A DNA stretch of 64,000 bases from Papilionanthe hookeriana x Papilionanthe teres (lineage: Eukaryota > Streptophyta > Magnoliopsida > Asparagales > Orchidaceae): contig CM040433.1 of the NCBI GenBank assembly GCA_022702705.1, positions 22,908,167-22,972,166 of the forward strand, given 5' to 3'. This document shows positions 30,958-37,400 of the stretch, in pieces. The first letter of the stretch is position 1; every line of letters begins with the position of its first letter. Position numbers and translations under genes: made by a program. Under the pieces are notes generated by a model. The model made no database searches. It had not been told where the DNA came from and saw nothing but the letters and a program-made list of their open reading frames with translations.

Positions 30958-33100
30958 TTGATATAAAATTAGAAAAAATCCTATTTTTCTTTTGGCAGCT
31001 TTAGAAAAAATATCCATCATTCTTGGCCAGCTGTCAAGTTTGTTGGTCATTAGAAGTGAAAAAGAATTTTAGTTGTAAAGCATGCTACTATTGAATACTA
31101 AAAAGTAAAATACATTCATAGATGAAAATTTTGAGCAACTAGCAACCGAACTTAGAGAATTTATACTTGAAACATAGGACAGTGTAGATAAATGCATCAA
31201 ACATTCTTTATAAAGGAAACGTTTATTTGTTTACCATTGAACAAGTGTAGGTAAAATTTATTTTTTTCAATCCTAAAGATTGATGGACAACAATCAGCAT
31301 CTTTGTATCAAGCAAGATACAGTGAACAATCAGCAAGGCATATTCTAAAAATTCTTTTAAAAAATAATAATACATGAGATTCTGCAAGTACGAAAAAATA
31401 TAAAAAGGGAAAAAAGTTAAAATAGTCTTTGAATTATTTTTATAAGATATTTTAGTCACATCAATTGAGTGTGTTCAATTTATCCCTTGACTCCTCAAAT
31501 ATGATCCAAAATAGCCCTTTCATTGAATTACTTTGGATCAGATTTGAGAAAGTAAGAGACTATTTTGAATCGTCTTAGAGAAGTCAACCGACTAATTTGA
31601 GCCTAGTAGTCTTTAGACTGAAATAGCCCCGATAAATAAATATAAATAAAAACCATTTTGACATTTTTCGCTAGAAAATAAGAGCATGCCTGTTAAGAGT
31701 AGCAGATACAGTCTCCTGTACAGCTGCTCTCCAATTGTACCCACGATTTGAGGTGGTATAGATTGCACCTTGATCTGTAACCATCTCAGCACTTTTCTCG
31801 CTCGTTGCTTTGATGTAGACCTACAGATGTAATTGAAATTTCTTGTCATGAGACATTAGTGTTTATTGAGTACAGAACAACTTAAAAAAGAAATCAAAAC
31901 AGTAAATGGTTTAGTTTTTATGGATTTGAAAAACAATTGCACCAGAATAAATCCAAAAAAAGTAACCAACATCTCAAAAACTGTTGTGAAAGTTCCTTAA
32001 ATGCATTGTATAAGATGACATCGAATTAGCTTTTCATCAGGTGCATTGATAATAAACTGAAGTAGAAACCGTTGCTTTAAATATGTTTACATCACCATTG
32101 TTTGCTTCCATTGTTGTAAGTAATGAAACGGAACGTTCCTCACTTCATACACAACCAGGCTTACATGCAGCAGAGATATGACTTAATAGCTCATAAATCG
32201 GACCGCAAAAAAGTTGACATACAAAAACAATGCCCAAAAATTCACAATCTATTTTAGATTTGATTGTTCTATATATACAACAAATATGGTAGGCACTAAC
32301 TTTTCATCAATGTAGCAGGCTACAAATAAAAATCATATAAAATAGATGAGGAGAAGATCCAGTTAATACAAAAGCAATGAACCATACTCCGACTGTAAAA
32401 GCTAGAATTTCCAGAGGAAAAAGAACTTTCACGTGATACTAACTTCAATTTTTTTCCCTACAACTCTTGCATGCAACTGCCTTCAAGTTTGAAGAACATC
32501 ATAAAGGCATTACAAAAAATTTTGAATTCTAAAGCTTTTCACCAAACAGCAAGCCATCACCTCAAGATCATGAAAGCCTGATCTGACTATTTCTAGCAAT
32601 TCAGATTGTCCAAGAAGTTTCAAAAGACACATTCCTTTACTTAGACAGGTTTTTTCATAACCATAGAAGAAACAAAAGCATTGGAAAAAATTAAAACACA
32701 TTCCAGATTGAAATAAAATCAAGTTTATCATTGCTAGCATTTATGCAGATAGAAATCCTTAGGAGAAGGAAGTAGCATAATCATAAATGTCCTATACCAA
32801 CTATCTGACAAACTTGAAAATACAGAATCACCAATAGAAACCAACGTCCGCTAGGAAGATATACCATATCTCCAGGAAGTTGGGAACTAAGCGGTATCCT
32901 TTCCCAACTTTCTCCAGCATCTGTTGTGTAAAGTAAGATGGCAGGTTTTCCAACTATCCAGCCTTCTTTCCCTCTGAAGCTTATTGAATTGAATCTGTAA
33001 TTAAAATCTTCATCTTCCGCTGAGGGTATGGAGCGTGGAAACCAAGTGCTGCCACCATCTTTGGTCTCCAATATAGTTTGCCTAGTCCCCAACAGAAAAC
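2125..33100 (-). CDS. HCF136: HCF136 (Ycf48-family) photosystem II assembly factor, 5'-incomplete, seven exons
   Basis: Join of complement exons 32865-33100, 31690-31820, 30578-30710, 30016-30138, 18575-18649, 16947-17062 and 2125-2191. They are 236, 131, 133, 123, 75, 116 and 67 nt and join in phase into 292 codons plus TGA. Stretches typical of HCF136 are GFLLGTRQTILETKDGGSTW, SRGNFYLTWEPGQ, PYWQPHNRAIARRIQNMGWR, RGFGILDVGY and FVLGNDGVLLRYLG. By family knowledge the protein is a seven-bladed beta-propeller in the thylakoid lumen. It binds newly made D1 and cytochrome b559 and is needed for early photosystem II reaction-centre assembly. About 100-130 N-terminal residues (transit peptide, lumen signal, first blade) are missing; I could not find their exon at 33101-64000. 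No in-frame stop or frameshift is seen, so the gene looks functional. Two introns are 11.4 and 14.8 kb and full of transposons. Promoter and start lie outside what I can see. Confidence 0.96.
2192..4419. other. HCF136 last intron, 3' part; no recognised element
   Basis: Non-coding, AT-rich. The longest open frame is complement 2925-3266 (113 residues, starting MSGRFLICWDVV, Trp- and Cys-rich), in a locally less AT-rich patch. I recognise no family, so it could be a relic of a protein-coding repeat or chance. The strand read here is pyrimidine-rich over about 3550-4400. Confidence 0.4.
4423..5586. mobile_element. Non-autonomous TIR transposon (PIF/Harbinger-like) carrying gene fragments
   Basis: It is flanked by direct TTA at 4420-4422 and 5587-5589. 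The left end (GGGCCCATTTGGGGCAG from 4424) and the inverted right end (GAGTCTGTTTGGCGCAG) match at 12 of 17 positions. A 3-bp TTA duplication and TIRs with a TTTGG core fit PIF/Harbinger. The 1.16-kb interior encodes no transposase but holds gene-like, less AT-rich exonic sequence (see the pseudogene entry), so it looks like a Pack-type element that captured host DNA. It sits in the last intron of HCF136. Confidence 0.65.
4792..5070 (+). pseudogene. Captured gene fragment inside the TIR element
   Basis: From the ATG at 4792 one frame reads MEFKEIVDVDSEIGLVEKAE, then DNPLPGEEILCCENPKII, TAG at 4906-4908, WEELQQELARLCSLSLALTK, ANEWKEFLPQKL, and TGA at 5005-5007. It is acidic at first and then resembles an amphipathic, coiled-coil-like helix. 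It ends at an intron-like donor, AAAG|GTACAT (about 5067). An acceptor-like TTGCTCTCAG at about 5250 is followed by a short open stretch. Codon-like structure with two nonsense changes suggests a dead copy of a host gene. I do not recognise the parent protein. Confidence 0.5.
5590..6917. other. Intronic, no recognised element
   Basis: Pyrimidine-rich sequence at 5600-6000 resembles that before the TIR element (about 3700-4420), as if both were one segment split by the insertion. A homopolymer A run lies at about 6539-6555. No supported gene. Confidence 0.4.
6937..7225 (-). mobile_element. 5'-truncated RTE-type LINE fragment with 19-bp target duplications
   Basis: On the minus strand the frame 6966-7238 encodes the RTE C-terminal tail: VGAAPVIDKIRESRLRWFGH, IKRRPPDDPIRR and VKKGRGRPRKTW. 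The 3' end is a (TTG)n tail (complement of 'aacaacaacaac' at about 6933-6950). Both sides carry the identical 19-mer ccctagtcaacatttaaca at 6918-6936 and 7226-7244, the target-site duplication. Only about 290 bp of the 3' end was copied, as expected for target-primed reverse transcription. The M-L-T-R before VGAAP comes from the flank, not the LINE. Confidence 0.92.
7498..7597. repeat. Compound (ATAC)n and (TA)n microsatellite
   Basis: (ATAC)n-like repeats from about 7498 pass into an uninterrupted (TA)n of about 50 bp ending at 7597. It abuts the 3' end of the first ORF1-only LINE copy. Confidence 0.9.
7759..9125 (-). pseudogene. LINE ORF1 relic: DUF4283-like domain and CCHC zinc knuckle
   Basis: It starts MASGPSYAAALA at 9125, a usual start of plant LINE ORF1. 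After a frameshift come CNLIKRVEKKAGEPTLFFTD, FEVFKLVGDWQAGLLDERHV and PPFAPIWFSLPELKFQFF, the DUF4283-type RNA-binding region. After a second frameshift comes PDADEIWLGSAHNGYWQKI with knuckle CKHCKMFDHPQEKC (Cx2Cx4Hx4C). A C-terminal tail with four in-frame stops ends in the basic TKIRGRGRTKMASP at 7762. The tail holds a 28-residue repeat (see the repeat entry). The relic is about 455 codons, a normal ORF1 length, but inactive. By family knowledge ORF1 proteins coat the LINE RNA. Confidence 0.8.
8161..8328 (-). repeat. 84-bp in-frame duplication inside LINE ORF1
   Basis: 'ggtgagtccctcctc' recurs at 8161 and 8245. The period of 84 bp is 28 codons, giving two copies of ALDTLAxxEEGLTxR...EVI in the ORF1 tail. 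The same doublet is visible in the second element copy at about 9970-10090, so it predates the element duplication or their common source. Confidence 0.75.
9389..9415. repeat. (TA)n microsatellite between the two LINE derivatives
   Basis: About 27 bp of (TA)n. It is both the 3' tail of copy 2 and the left boundary of copy 1's 5' end. Confidence 0.85.
9416..11198 (-). mobile_element. ORF1-only LINE derivative, copy 2
   Basis: Collinear with 7598-9385 and in the same orientation. ORF1 relic from MASGPSYVATLTG (ATG at 10927-10929) to a terminal GRGRTNMTRP with TAG at 9565-9567, broken by more frameshifts. The DUF4283-type core (LIKRVKKKAGEPALFFTDAE; PAFAPIWFSLPELKFQFF) and PDADEI remain. The zinc knuckle is damaged (CNARCSATYEKC). 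Its 3' end (TTGGGCTTTTTTGA) runs into (TA)n and its 5' end at about 11198 abuts a longer (TA)n. Confidence 0.7.
11199..11271. repeat. (TA)n microsatellite, about 73 bp
   Basis: An uninterrupted AT dinucleotide run, followed to about 11370 by degenerate (ACAT)n. Open frames of Ile-Tyr repeats here are artefacts of the microsatellite. Confidence 0.95.
11370..11608 (-). repeat. Copia 3' LTR
   Basis: Starts TGTTAGATCTGAGAATAGAG and ends CTACCCA. It aligns along its length with 13227-13471 (e.g. cggaataatcttatt, agatataatacccaaa). Confidence 0.85.
11620..12910 (-). pseudogene. Copia reverse transcriptase / RNase H relic
   Basis: Minus-strand fragments, several frames. The connector LFLPNVYLST (12704-12910) comes first. 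Next is RT with a damaged catalytic box, IIYVGGNVLT instead of YVDD, followed by SFEMTDLG (12439-12657). Then come DPYEHHFTAVHRILHYLKC (11980-12186) and the RNase H end HVEIDHHFINEKLNSGEI with LTDILTKNL (about 11680-11790). These are in the order usual for copia pol. Loss of both YVDD aspartates and many stops make it inactive. Confidence 0.8.
13205..13226 (-). other. Copia primer-binding site (tRNA-Met type)
   Basis: On the minus strand TTGTATCAGAGCCATGATTC directly follows the 5' LTR end. It is complementary to the 3' end of plant initiator tRNA-Met with one mismatch over the first 12 bases. Confidence 0.85.
13227..13471 (-). repeat. Copia 5' LTR
   Basis: Starts TGTTAGATTTGAGAATGTAG. The right end is placed at CA 13470-13471 by alignment with the other LTR; the surrounding AT microsatellite blurs the target duplication. 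Confidence 0.8.
13733..15483 (-). pseudogene. LINE reverse transcriptase and C-terminal relic
   Basis: 15483-15235 and 15192-14932 hold the linker and RT entry (VGKFVGPDDILIEVWKYLGD). 14919-14563 gives VPIFKNKGDAQECANYRGIK, NQFEFMPGRSTMEAIHLLRG and FVDLEKSYDKIPR with the first catalytic Asp. The FADD box is still readable at 14420-14431 (LFADDIYLVDKT). 14128-13733 is the tail MRMNRWMSGFTLRDQMRN, GVAPVADKIRESLLRWFGH, VKKGRGRPRKT. Catalytic residues are retained but the frame is lost. Confidence 0.88.
15818..16570 (-). pseudogene. LINE endonuclease domain relic
   Basis: 16570-16091 encodes VHETNIRIGSWNMGTLNGK, INILCIQETKWVGEKAKEI, SRTKNGVGVIIDKSL, and NIISAYAPQVG. These are the Asn, Glu and Tyr motifs of the exonuclease-endonuclease-phosphatase fold that nicks the target DNA. 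16066-15818 continues with IFIRGDLNGHVGN (the GDxN motif) and SYGFGVINEEGRVILDF. A frame change separates the two. Confidence 0.88.
16947..17062 (-). CDS. HCF136: HCF136 penultimate exon
   Basis: The acceptor TTTCAG|GAT gives DEAWAAGGSGILLRTTNGGK, then TWARDKAADNIAANLYSV and the first two bases of a Lys codon. The donor is GTGAA|GTAATT. Reading straight through the donor makes AAG TAA, a false stop at once; the true end is the small exon at 2125-2191. Confidence 0.95.
17363..17830. repeat. Tandem duplication, period about 238 bp, in an HCF136 intron
   Basis: Blocks starting at about 17363 and 17601 share many words in the same order: ctagttca, cctaatattg, catcattaatgttt / aatcattaatgttt, ccccaaatagtca, tatgccatgtcttcag, gtggctttggact. 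Divergence of some 15 percent by eye implies an old duplication. Confidence 0.8.
18575..18649 (-). CDS. HCF136: HCF136 exon
   Basis: The acceptor ATCTCAG precedes 25 codons, INEEFEEVPVQSRGFGILDV followed by GYRSK. The donor is AAG|GTAAAA and both ends are phase 0. The 11,366-bp intron at 18650-30015 separates it from the preceding exon. Confidence 0.96.
19380..19760 (+). repeat. Possible solo LTR of a copia-like element
   Basis: The segment contains taattacaaaatcttctcta, gagatattcctaatttatag, a TATA-like gagtataaataaatatg and agaaataaaagagaaagagc. This is the composition of many plant copia LTRs (inference from general familiarity). No paired LTR or clean termini were found. Confidence 0.35.
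20176..20480 (+). pseudogene. PIF/Harbinger transposase fossil
   Basis: One frame reads RERWVVELIMGHPGIFHNIF, CMSPFIFLNLF, stop, ELETHHKFHGSFRTVSREVL, VITLYILSQNGFVTATNERF and QHSLETISRYLFIGL. It aligns with the N-terminal part of the transposase at 45519-45857 (GHPTRFRNIFGMS; GSYRTTDREVLGITLFILSQ; ERFQHSSETIS). One in-frame stop; the DDE catalytic part is absent. It lies in the 11.4-kb HCF136 intron. Confidence 0.85.
20591..20990. repeat. Tandem repeat, 95-bp unit, four copies plus a partial
   Basis: 'aggctt' unit starts fall at 20591, 20686, 20781, 20875 and 20969 (spacing 95, 95, 94, 94). Each unit holds aggcttcYgattYc, cattgctttag, cYatcgcaatgg, tcttagaggtt, gagtaagcccttYgattgaa. 95 bp is not a multiple of three and all frames are blocked, so it is not coding. 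Confidence 0.93.
21443..26242 (+). mobile_element. Element A: long non-coding LTR-like element, relative of element B
   Basis: It starts TGTTGACCTCATTTTTTG, the same terminus as B at 56312. Collinear landmarks follow in both: the 5' end, a TATA-like box (22812 here), gctcagtgaagagaggaga (about 22886 vs 59278), and the block attattatcgagagtttt...ataccaaacagatgtcat...tgtctatc (25887-26130 vs 62914-63150). The right end is uncertain, perhaps GTAGACA at about 26242. No coding capacity. A stretch at 22080-22570 repeats variants of 'caataacacc' many times. Order and ends suggest a very long LTR or LARD-type element. Confidence 0.6.
26270..28140 (+). mobile_element. Copia 3' remnant in the HCF136 intron
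   Basis: 26960-27330 encodes decayed RNase H: NVVAMSNVETKYQAMANRVC, EMLWLKKFLES, then IDRHFIKEKID-like and KLGMINVYAL-like pieces across stops. It is followed by a polypurine stretch 'ttgagggaggtg' and TGTCGGAATTTTAAG (about 27342), a usual copia LTR start. Similar blocks at 26285-26325 and 28043-28087 (attcaYagaaatttct...ccaaYaattatgc) may belong to the 5' and 3' LTRs. Most of gag and pol is missing. Confidence 0.65.
28667..28904 (+). mobile_element. RTE-type LINE 3' fragment with diverged target duplications
   Basis: The plus strand holds the RTE tail: RRSSDERIRKVDVLDSIYVK and KGRGRPRKTWDYCI, a stop, then NDIDLLELNENITINRTKWT, ending in (GTT)n at about 28885-28904. The flanks tgatcaaacataatatttca (28642 on) and tgatcaaatgtaatacttca (28905 on) match over 25 bp with three differences, an old target duplication. 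Opposite in orientation to the other two RTE copies. Confidence 0.88.
30016..30138 (-). CDS. HCF136: HCF136 exon
   Basis: The acceptor TTCGCAG leads into PYWQPHNRAIARRIQNMGWR, then ADGGLWLLVRGGGLYLSKGT and G. It is phase 0 at both ends (41 codons) and the donor is GGG|GTAAAT. The Arg-rich stretch is shared across the Ycf48/HCF136 family. Confidence 0.96.
30578..30710 (-). CDS. HCF136: HCF136 exon
   Basis: The acceptor ATGCAG|A completes the split Arg codon. The exon reads TVSSGISGASYYTGTFN, then TVNRSPDGRYVAVSSRGN and FYLTWEPGQ. The donor is CAG|GTTATC. This is one of the most conserved HCF136 stretches. Confidence 0.96.
30916..30953. repeat. (GA)n microsatellite in an HCF136 intron
   Basis: About 19 uninterrupted GA units. 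Confidence 0.95.
31690..31820 (-). CDS. HCF136: HCF136 exon with GC donor
   Basis: The acceptor CTGTAG|GTC gives VYIKATSEKSAEMVTDQGAI and then YTTSNRGYNWRAAVQETVSA, ending TLNR with the Arg codon split AG|A. The donor reads AACAG|GCATGC, a GC rather than GT donor. The next exon resumes exactly in frame (RTVSSG), so the GC donor is required by the protein. Confidence 0.95.
32865..33100 (-). CDS. HCF136: HCF136 exon (first visible; propeller blades near the N-terminus)
   Basis: The acceptor CTTCAG precedes the exon and the donor ATG|GTATAT follows it. The exon begins with the last two bases of a Gly codon, so an upstream exon ending in G is required. It encodes 78 complete codons, from FLLGTRQTILETKDGG to LSSQLPGDM, with the DGGSTW and DAGESW turns typical of Ycf48 propeller blades. 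An upstream ATG (MIDSFVLPS) gives an open frame into this exon, but those residues are intron translation. Confidence 0.96.
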
Positions 33101-34790
33101 CTGAAGGGAGGACAAAACTATCGATCAATTTTGATACATATGTCCATAGATTACTCTAAAAAGAGATCTGGGGTGTTATACCCAACACGCAATGCATCAA
33201 AAACATTTATAAATATGATCACTTCGGGATCAAAACTTTCAATAATTTATAGGCTCATATTTAGTATAAATGTTAACATTTTTTTAAGAAAGCACACAAG
33301 AACAACATATAGCTCATTGATATAAAATGCCCATCATGACAAACAATTTTCTTATCCCAGCTCGAGCATCATGACAAAACTTCTGGGAAAATTTAGAGAT
33401 AATGAGGAGAAGCAAGGTGGCACAGAAGTGATGTGAGGCTAGGAGACTCATGAGATGCTTTAGAGAAACCTTAATGAATAATACATCTCCAATTGAGTAA
33501 GATATGCACTTGTTGTTCCAATCCACAGGGCCAAATTTAGTACCCTACTTGGACAAACTATGGTTGTGGAGTGCGACATACTCCCACTCGCAAGCACCAG
33601 AAAAGCCTCATCCATTTTTACTTGGCTAAAAACCCCTTTGCTCCCTCAGTCCCTCTCACCCCTTCCTCTTTCTATCTTCTTATCGTGGGATGCCAAACCA
33701 CCTCCTTAGAGTGCTCTATTTCTAGTGATAAAAAACCATGGTTTGGCAATTAAACTAATTACAAGAATTTATAATATATCTTAACTAAAGATCCCATAGC
33801 CCACAAAAAGGTTTAGCATACATATTTAAAATAAATAACATATCTAAATCATATCTTATTGTAAGGATTTCATGGGAGAAACTTTGACTCCATAACTTTT
33901 ACGATGCTACTTTTGGAGAGAAATTTTCGACATACTAGCTGAACGGTAGCGCAGAAATTGTTCTTTGAGCTACATCTCAAAAAGATCATTCATGGAGGTT
34001 ATCTAATGCTTACAGACTCGATCCTCAACATATTAAAATAGAATTGAAAAGGTCTACAACAAGATGAATTTTCAAACTAAATTTAAGCTATATGCAAATG
34101 TCAGGCACAATCTCCTATAAGCAAAGAGAGTGAATAAGGTTCAAAATGACAAAATAGATTTATCTGAATGGTTCAATAATGGTCATATTGATAAAAATTT
34201 CAATCAGGTGGAATCTTCATTGTTAAAACGAACACAAAAATAAAGGAAAAATGTTTCAAGATTAATTTCAAAAAACACATGAATTTTATGAAAAAAATCA
34301 AGAAAATCAAAATCATTCAAATAAAAGTTACCACCAAAATTTGAAAGCAACAATCTATTCACCCACCGCAGTAGTTTATCAAGGGTAATAAATTAAAGTT
34401 TAAACATGGTATTTGTGCTATAAAGATGAGATTTTGCCACCAAATGAAATAACAAGAGTAGCACTAATGATCTAGTCCCTTTGACTGGGAGGGGCACTAC
34501 AAAATGGCACCCTTATATTGCAATCACAGCAAGCCCCGTAAAGTACTCAATAGCTCAAATCATTGAATGGTGAATCATAAGATACCACTTGGTATCGCAC
34601 AAAACCCACTTTAGCAAAGATTGGCTTGAAATTATCTCCTTAAACAAATATCAACCCTAGATGCACAGCTCCCTTAGATGATGTAATTCATGGCTCTGAC
34701 AAAAATCATTTGATCAAGTTAGGTCAACTATCACCTCTAAATATGTAGATTAGAGATTATGATAGGCCAAAACGATAAGATAATTGGATC
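33101..34790. other. Upstream intron of HCF136 (if intact); no recognised element
   Basis: AT-rich, short ORFs only. I looked for an exon encoding the conserved stretch just before GFLLGTRQT (typically ...IDPGVVLLDIAFVPDEPSR) on the minus strand and saw none here or further right. Confidence 0.5.
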
Positions 34791-35109
34791 TTGATTAGGC
34801 TTGTCATTATCCATCCCACCATCGGTTCTACTAAAATCAAAAAAATTCTCCTGCAATCTAAAATTAAATCGCTATTATTATACATTGACACTTGGTGCCT
34901 AACAATTAGTTCTCTCTCGTCGTTGGGAAGGCGGGTAATTAGTCATGGGGAAACACTGATACTTGTAAAAAACTTGAAACTAAATCTTAAAGTACACATA
35001 AAAATGAGGGAAAAATCTTTGGAAAATATATTATCTATAAATCTAATATATTTTTTAGAAATTTCACTCTTTAACTCAAAAATTCTCATGAGAGAGTGAT
35101 ACATGAGTT

Positions 35110-36440
35110 ATATGGGTTTCATATGAGAGTTTGAAGTGACACATTTTGCTGAATTAATAAAATTGCACAAGAATCTTATCACTCAGGCTACATTATCATC
35201 TGGAGGTAAAACCAAAATGTACAAAAGATTTAAAACTAATATTTTAGTAGTTAGATAAAGAAGAATGTTGTTGAGAAAGAGTCAAAATGTGATGCTTTCC
35301 AGATTTAGGAATAATGAATATCAAAGACCTACTGAACTATTATAGCATTACTTATTCCTGGGTGAAATGAAAAGATATTGCAATAAATAATGCTGAGATT
35401 TCCCAAATTGAAATAGGATCACAATAGAATTTACATTTTAATTTATAGGTTAACTAAATCAACTCATTTTTCACACATGAAACAAACATATGTATTTGAG
35501 AAGCTAGCCAAAATGTATATGAGAAAAATTATCATATTGCATGATATTCCAAAAGATAATTGTTGATAAAGACGAAAGATTTACTACTAAATTGTGGAAA
35601 TGTATTCATGAACATTTGGATAAAAAATTACAAATCAATACAACATTTCAACCACAAATTTGTGGAAAATTAGAAATAAATATTCAAGTGCTAGATGATC
35701 TATTGAGATTATGCATTCTATAAATTGAAGAAGGGTAGGAGTATCATATTTCCATGATAAAATTTTCCTGCAATAGCATATATCAATCAAGTATAAAAAT
35801 AACACCTTATAAACACTGTATGGCAGAATGTACAGAAATATATATATTAAGTTGGGCTGAAATGGGACAAAAATATCAGATGAGTCCAAAGCTAGTTGAT
35901 AAAATGATAGAAAAAATTAGATTATTTAAACACGAATTGACAATATTTAAGATCATCAACAGAAATACTATGACCCAAGACACAAAATGATACATTTTGA
36001 AGTTAGTGATTTATATTTGTAAAAATCAATCTAATGAAAGGTAAAGATAAATTTGATCAGGAAAGCAAGTTGAGTCTCAGACTTCTATGAATATTTAAAA
36101 TCATTAAAAGATTAATAGAATTATTTACAAGCTAACCAAATTGATTAAAAAGTTAGACATTCACAATTATTTTCATGTGTCAACAGAAAAAATGGTGATA
36201 CAAACAAATAAAATAGTACACAAAAGAAGTTAAGATATGGAGAGAATTTGATGTTAAAAAATTGAGAAACAAATAAATCTTCTATGTAAAAAAGGAAATG
36301 TAGGCATAGATATAAAAGAGGCAACTATGAACAGAATTAGAAATGATATAGATGTTTCCATATTTGTTTAAATGATATCTAACTAATTTTGAGGATGATA
36401 TTTTATTAAGCAAGAGAATAATCAACCCTCATAATGACAA
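35110..36440 (+). pseudogene. Ty3/gypsy integrase fossil
   Basis: Decayed pol in several frames: KTKMYKDLK (the HPGxTKMYxDL motif) at about 35200; VDKDERFTTKLWKCIHEHLD and LQINTTFQPQICGKLEIN at 35541-35700 (core with the FHPQTDGQ region); then SIYQSSIKITPYKHCMAECT, ILSWAEMGQ and MIEKIRLFKHEL at 35754-35990 (C-terminal integrase, usually YGRxCRSP); and NLMKGKDKFDQESKLS-like residues after it. At about 36390 'tttgaggatgatattttatt' resembles the GAGGACGAAATTT end of gypsy pol before the 3' LTR. Many stops, no catalytic integrity. Confidence 0.8.
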
Positions 36441-36736
36441 ATAGATAATTGAATTTTGCTTCTAAATTAAATCTGATTTTGCACATTCCAAAAATCATTA
36501 AAATATTTTAATGAAATTATACATTTCATTTTGATCATTTGATATATACGTCTTATGTAAATTATATTAATATATAATTAGTTTACCAATTAAATCATTT
36601 TTTTCTAAGGTTTTGTTGATTTTACTGTCCTAATAATTTAAATTGGTATAACTAATCCCACTTTCGTTTGCATGTAACAGTCAACATAGATAGTTGTGAT
36701 GATGGGTTATGGTGGAGAATGAACATTAAATTGTAA

Positions 36737-36738
<2 letters not shown>

Positions 36739-36772
<34 letters not shown>
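36739..36772. repeat. (AAT)n microsatellite
   Basis: About 11 AAT/ATA triplets. The surrounding 36440-37400 is AT-rich without a recognised gene. Confidence 0.95.
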
Positions 36773-36773
<1 letters not shown>

Positions 36774-37400
36774 GTGGTAGTATGTAAGTACCCTAAGCAT
36801 TATCTATTCCACTCCTTCTGTTGCTGCCCTCCTGTGCTGAGAGAAATTGAGACGAAATAGAGGACAAAAGAACTAGAAATCCAAAAAAAAAAAAAAGGAA
36901 AAATAGAATAAAAAAGAATAATGAGAAGAAAGAAAGGAATTAAAAGTAAATCGGTTTTTGACGGTGCTTCAGAAAACGTGGTAGTTTCAAGAAGATAAGC
37001 CTAAAAAAAAAATGAATGAAGACAAAGTACTTTAAGATAAAATGTCATTTTAAGATTATTGGAGCTATAATTATATCGTAAAACTAACAATTTATTTAAG
37101 TAAGAAAATTGATATTTTTTTTAGATTGGATACAAAAGATTAGTGTTGGGACAACAATTGCAAGGAATTTGTCCCCGAGAGAATTCAATAATCGAGGGTG
37201 GGATATTTAATTTCTAAAATAAGGACCAAAACAATTGATAGAGATAAGGTACGCAACTCCTATGAGTATATCAAGAGGTTATGCCTATGCATATAATTTT
37301 TTATCATATTTAACATACTTAATGTTATTAGCATTTAGCTCAAGTCCTTTTTATATGATTATCTATTCATAACAAATTTGGGATATTTTTATAGAATTTT

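Noticed and set aside
32781..33128. 115-residue frame as a stand-alone gene
   Set aside because: Its middle is an HCF136 exon; both ends run into introns past clear splice sites.
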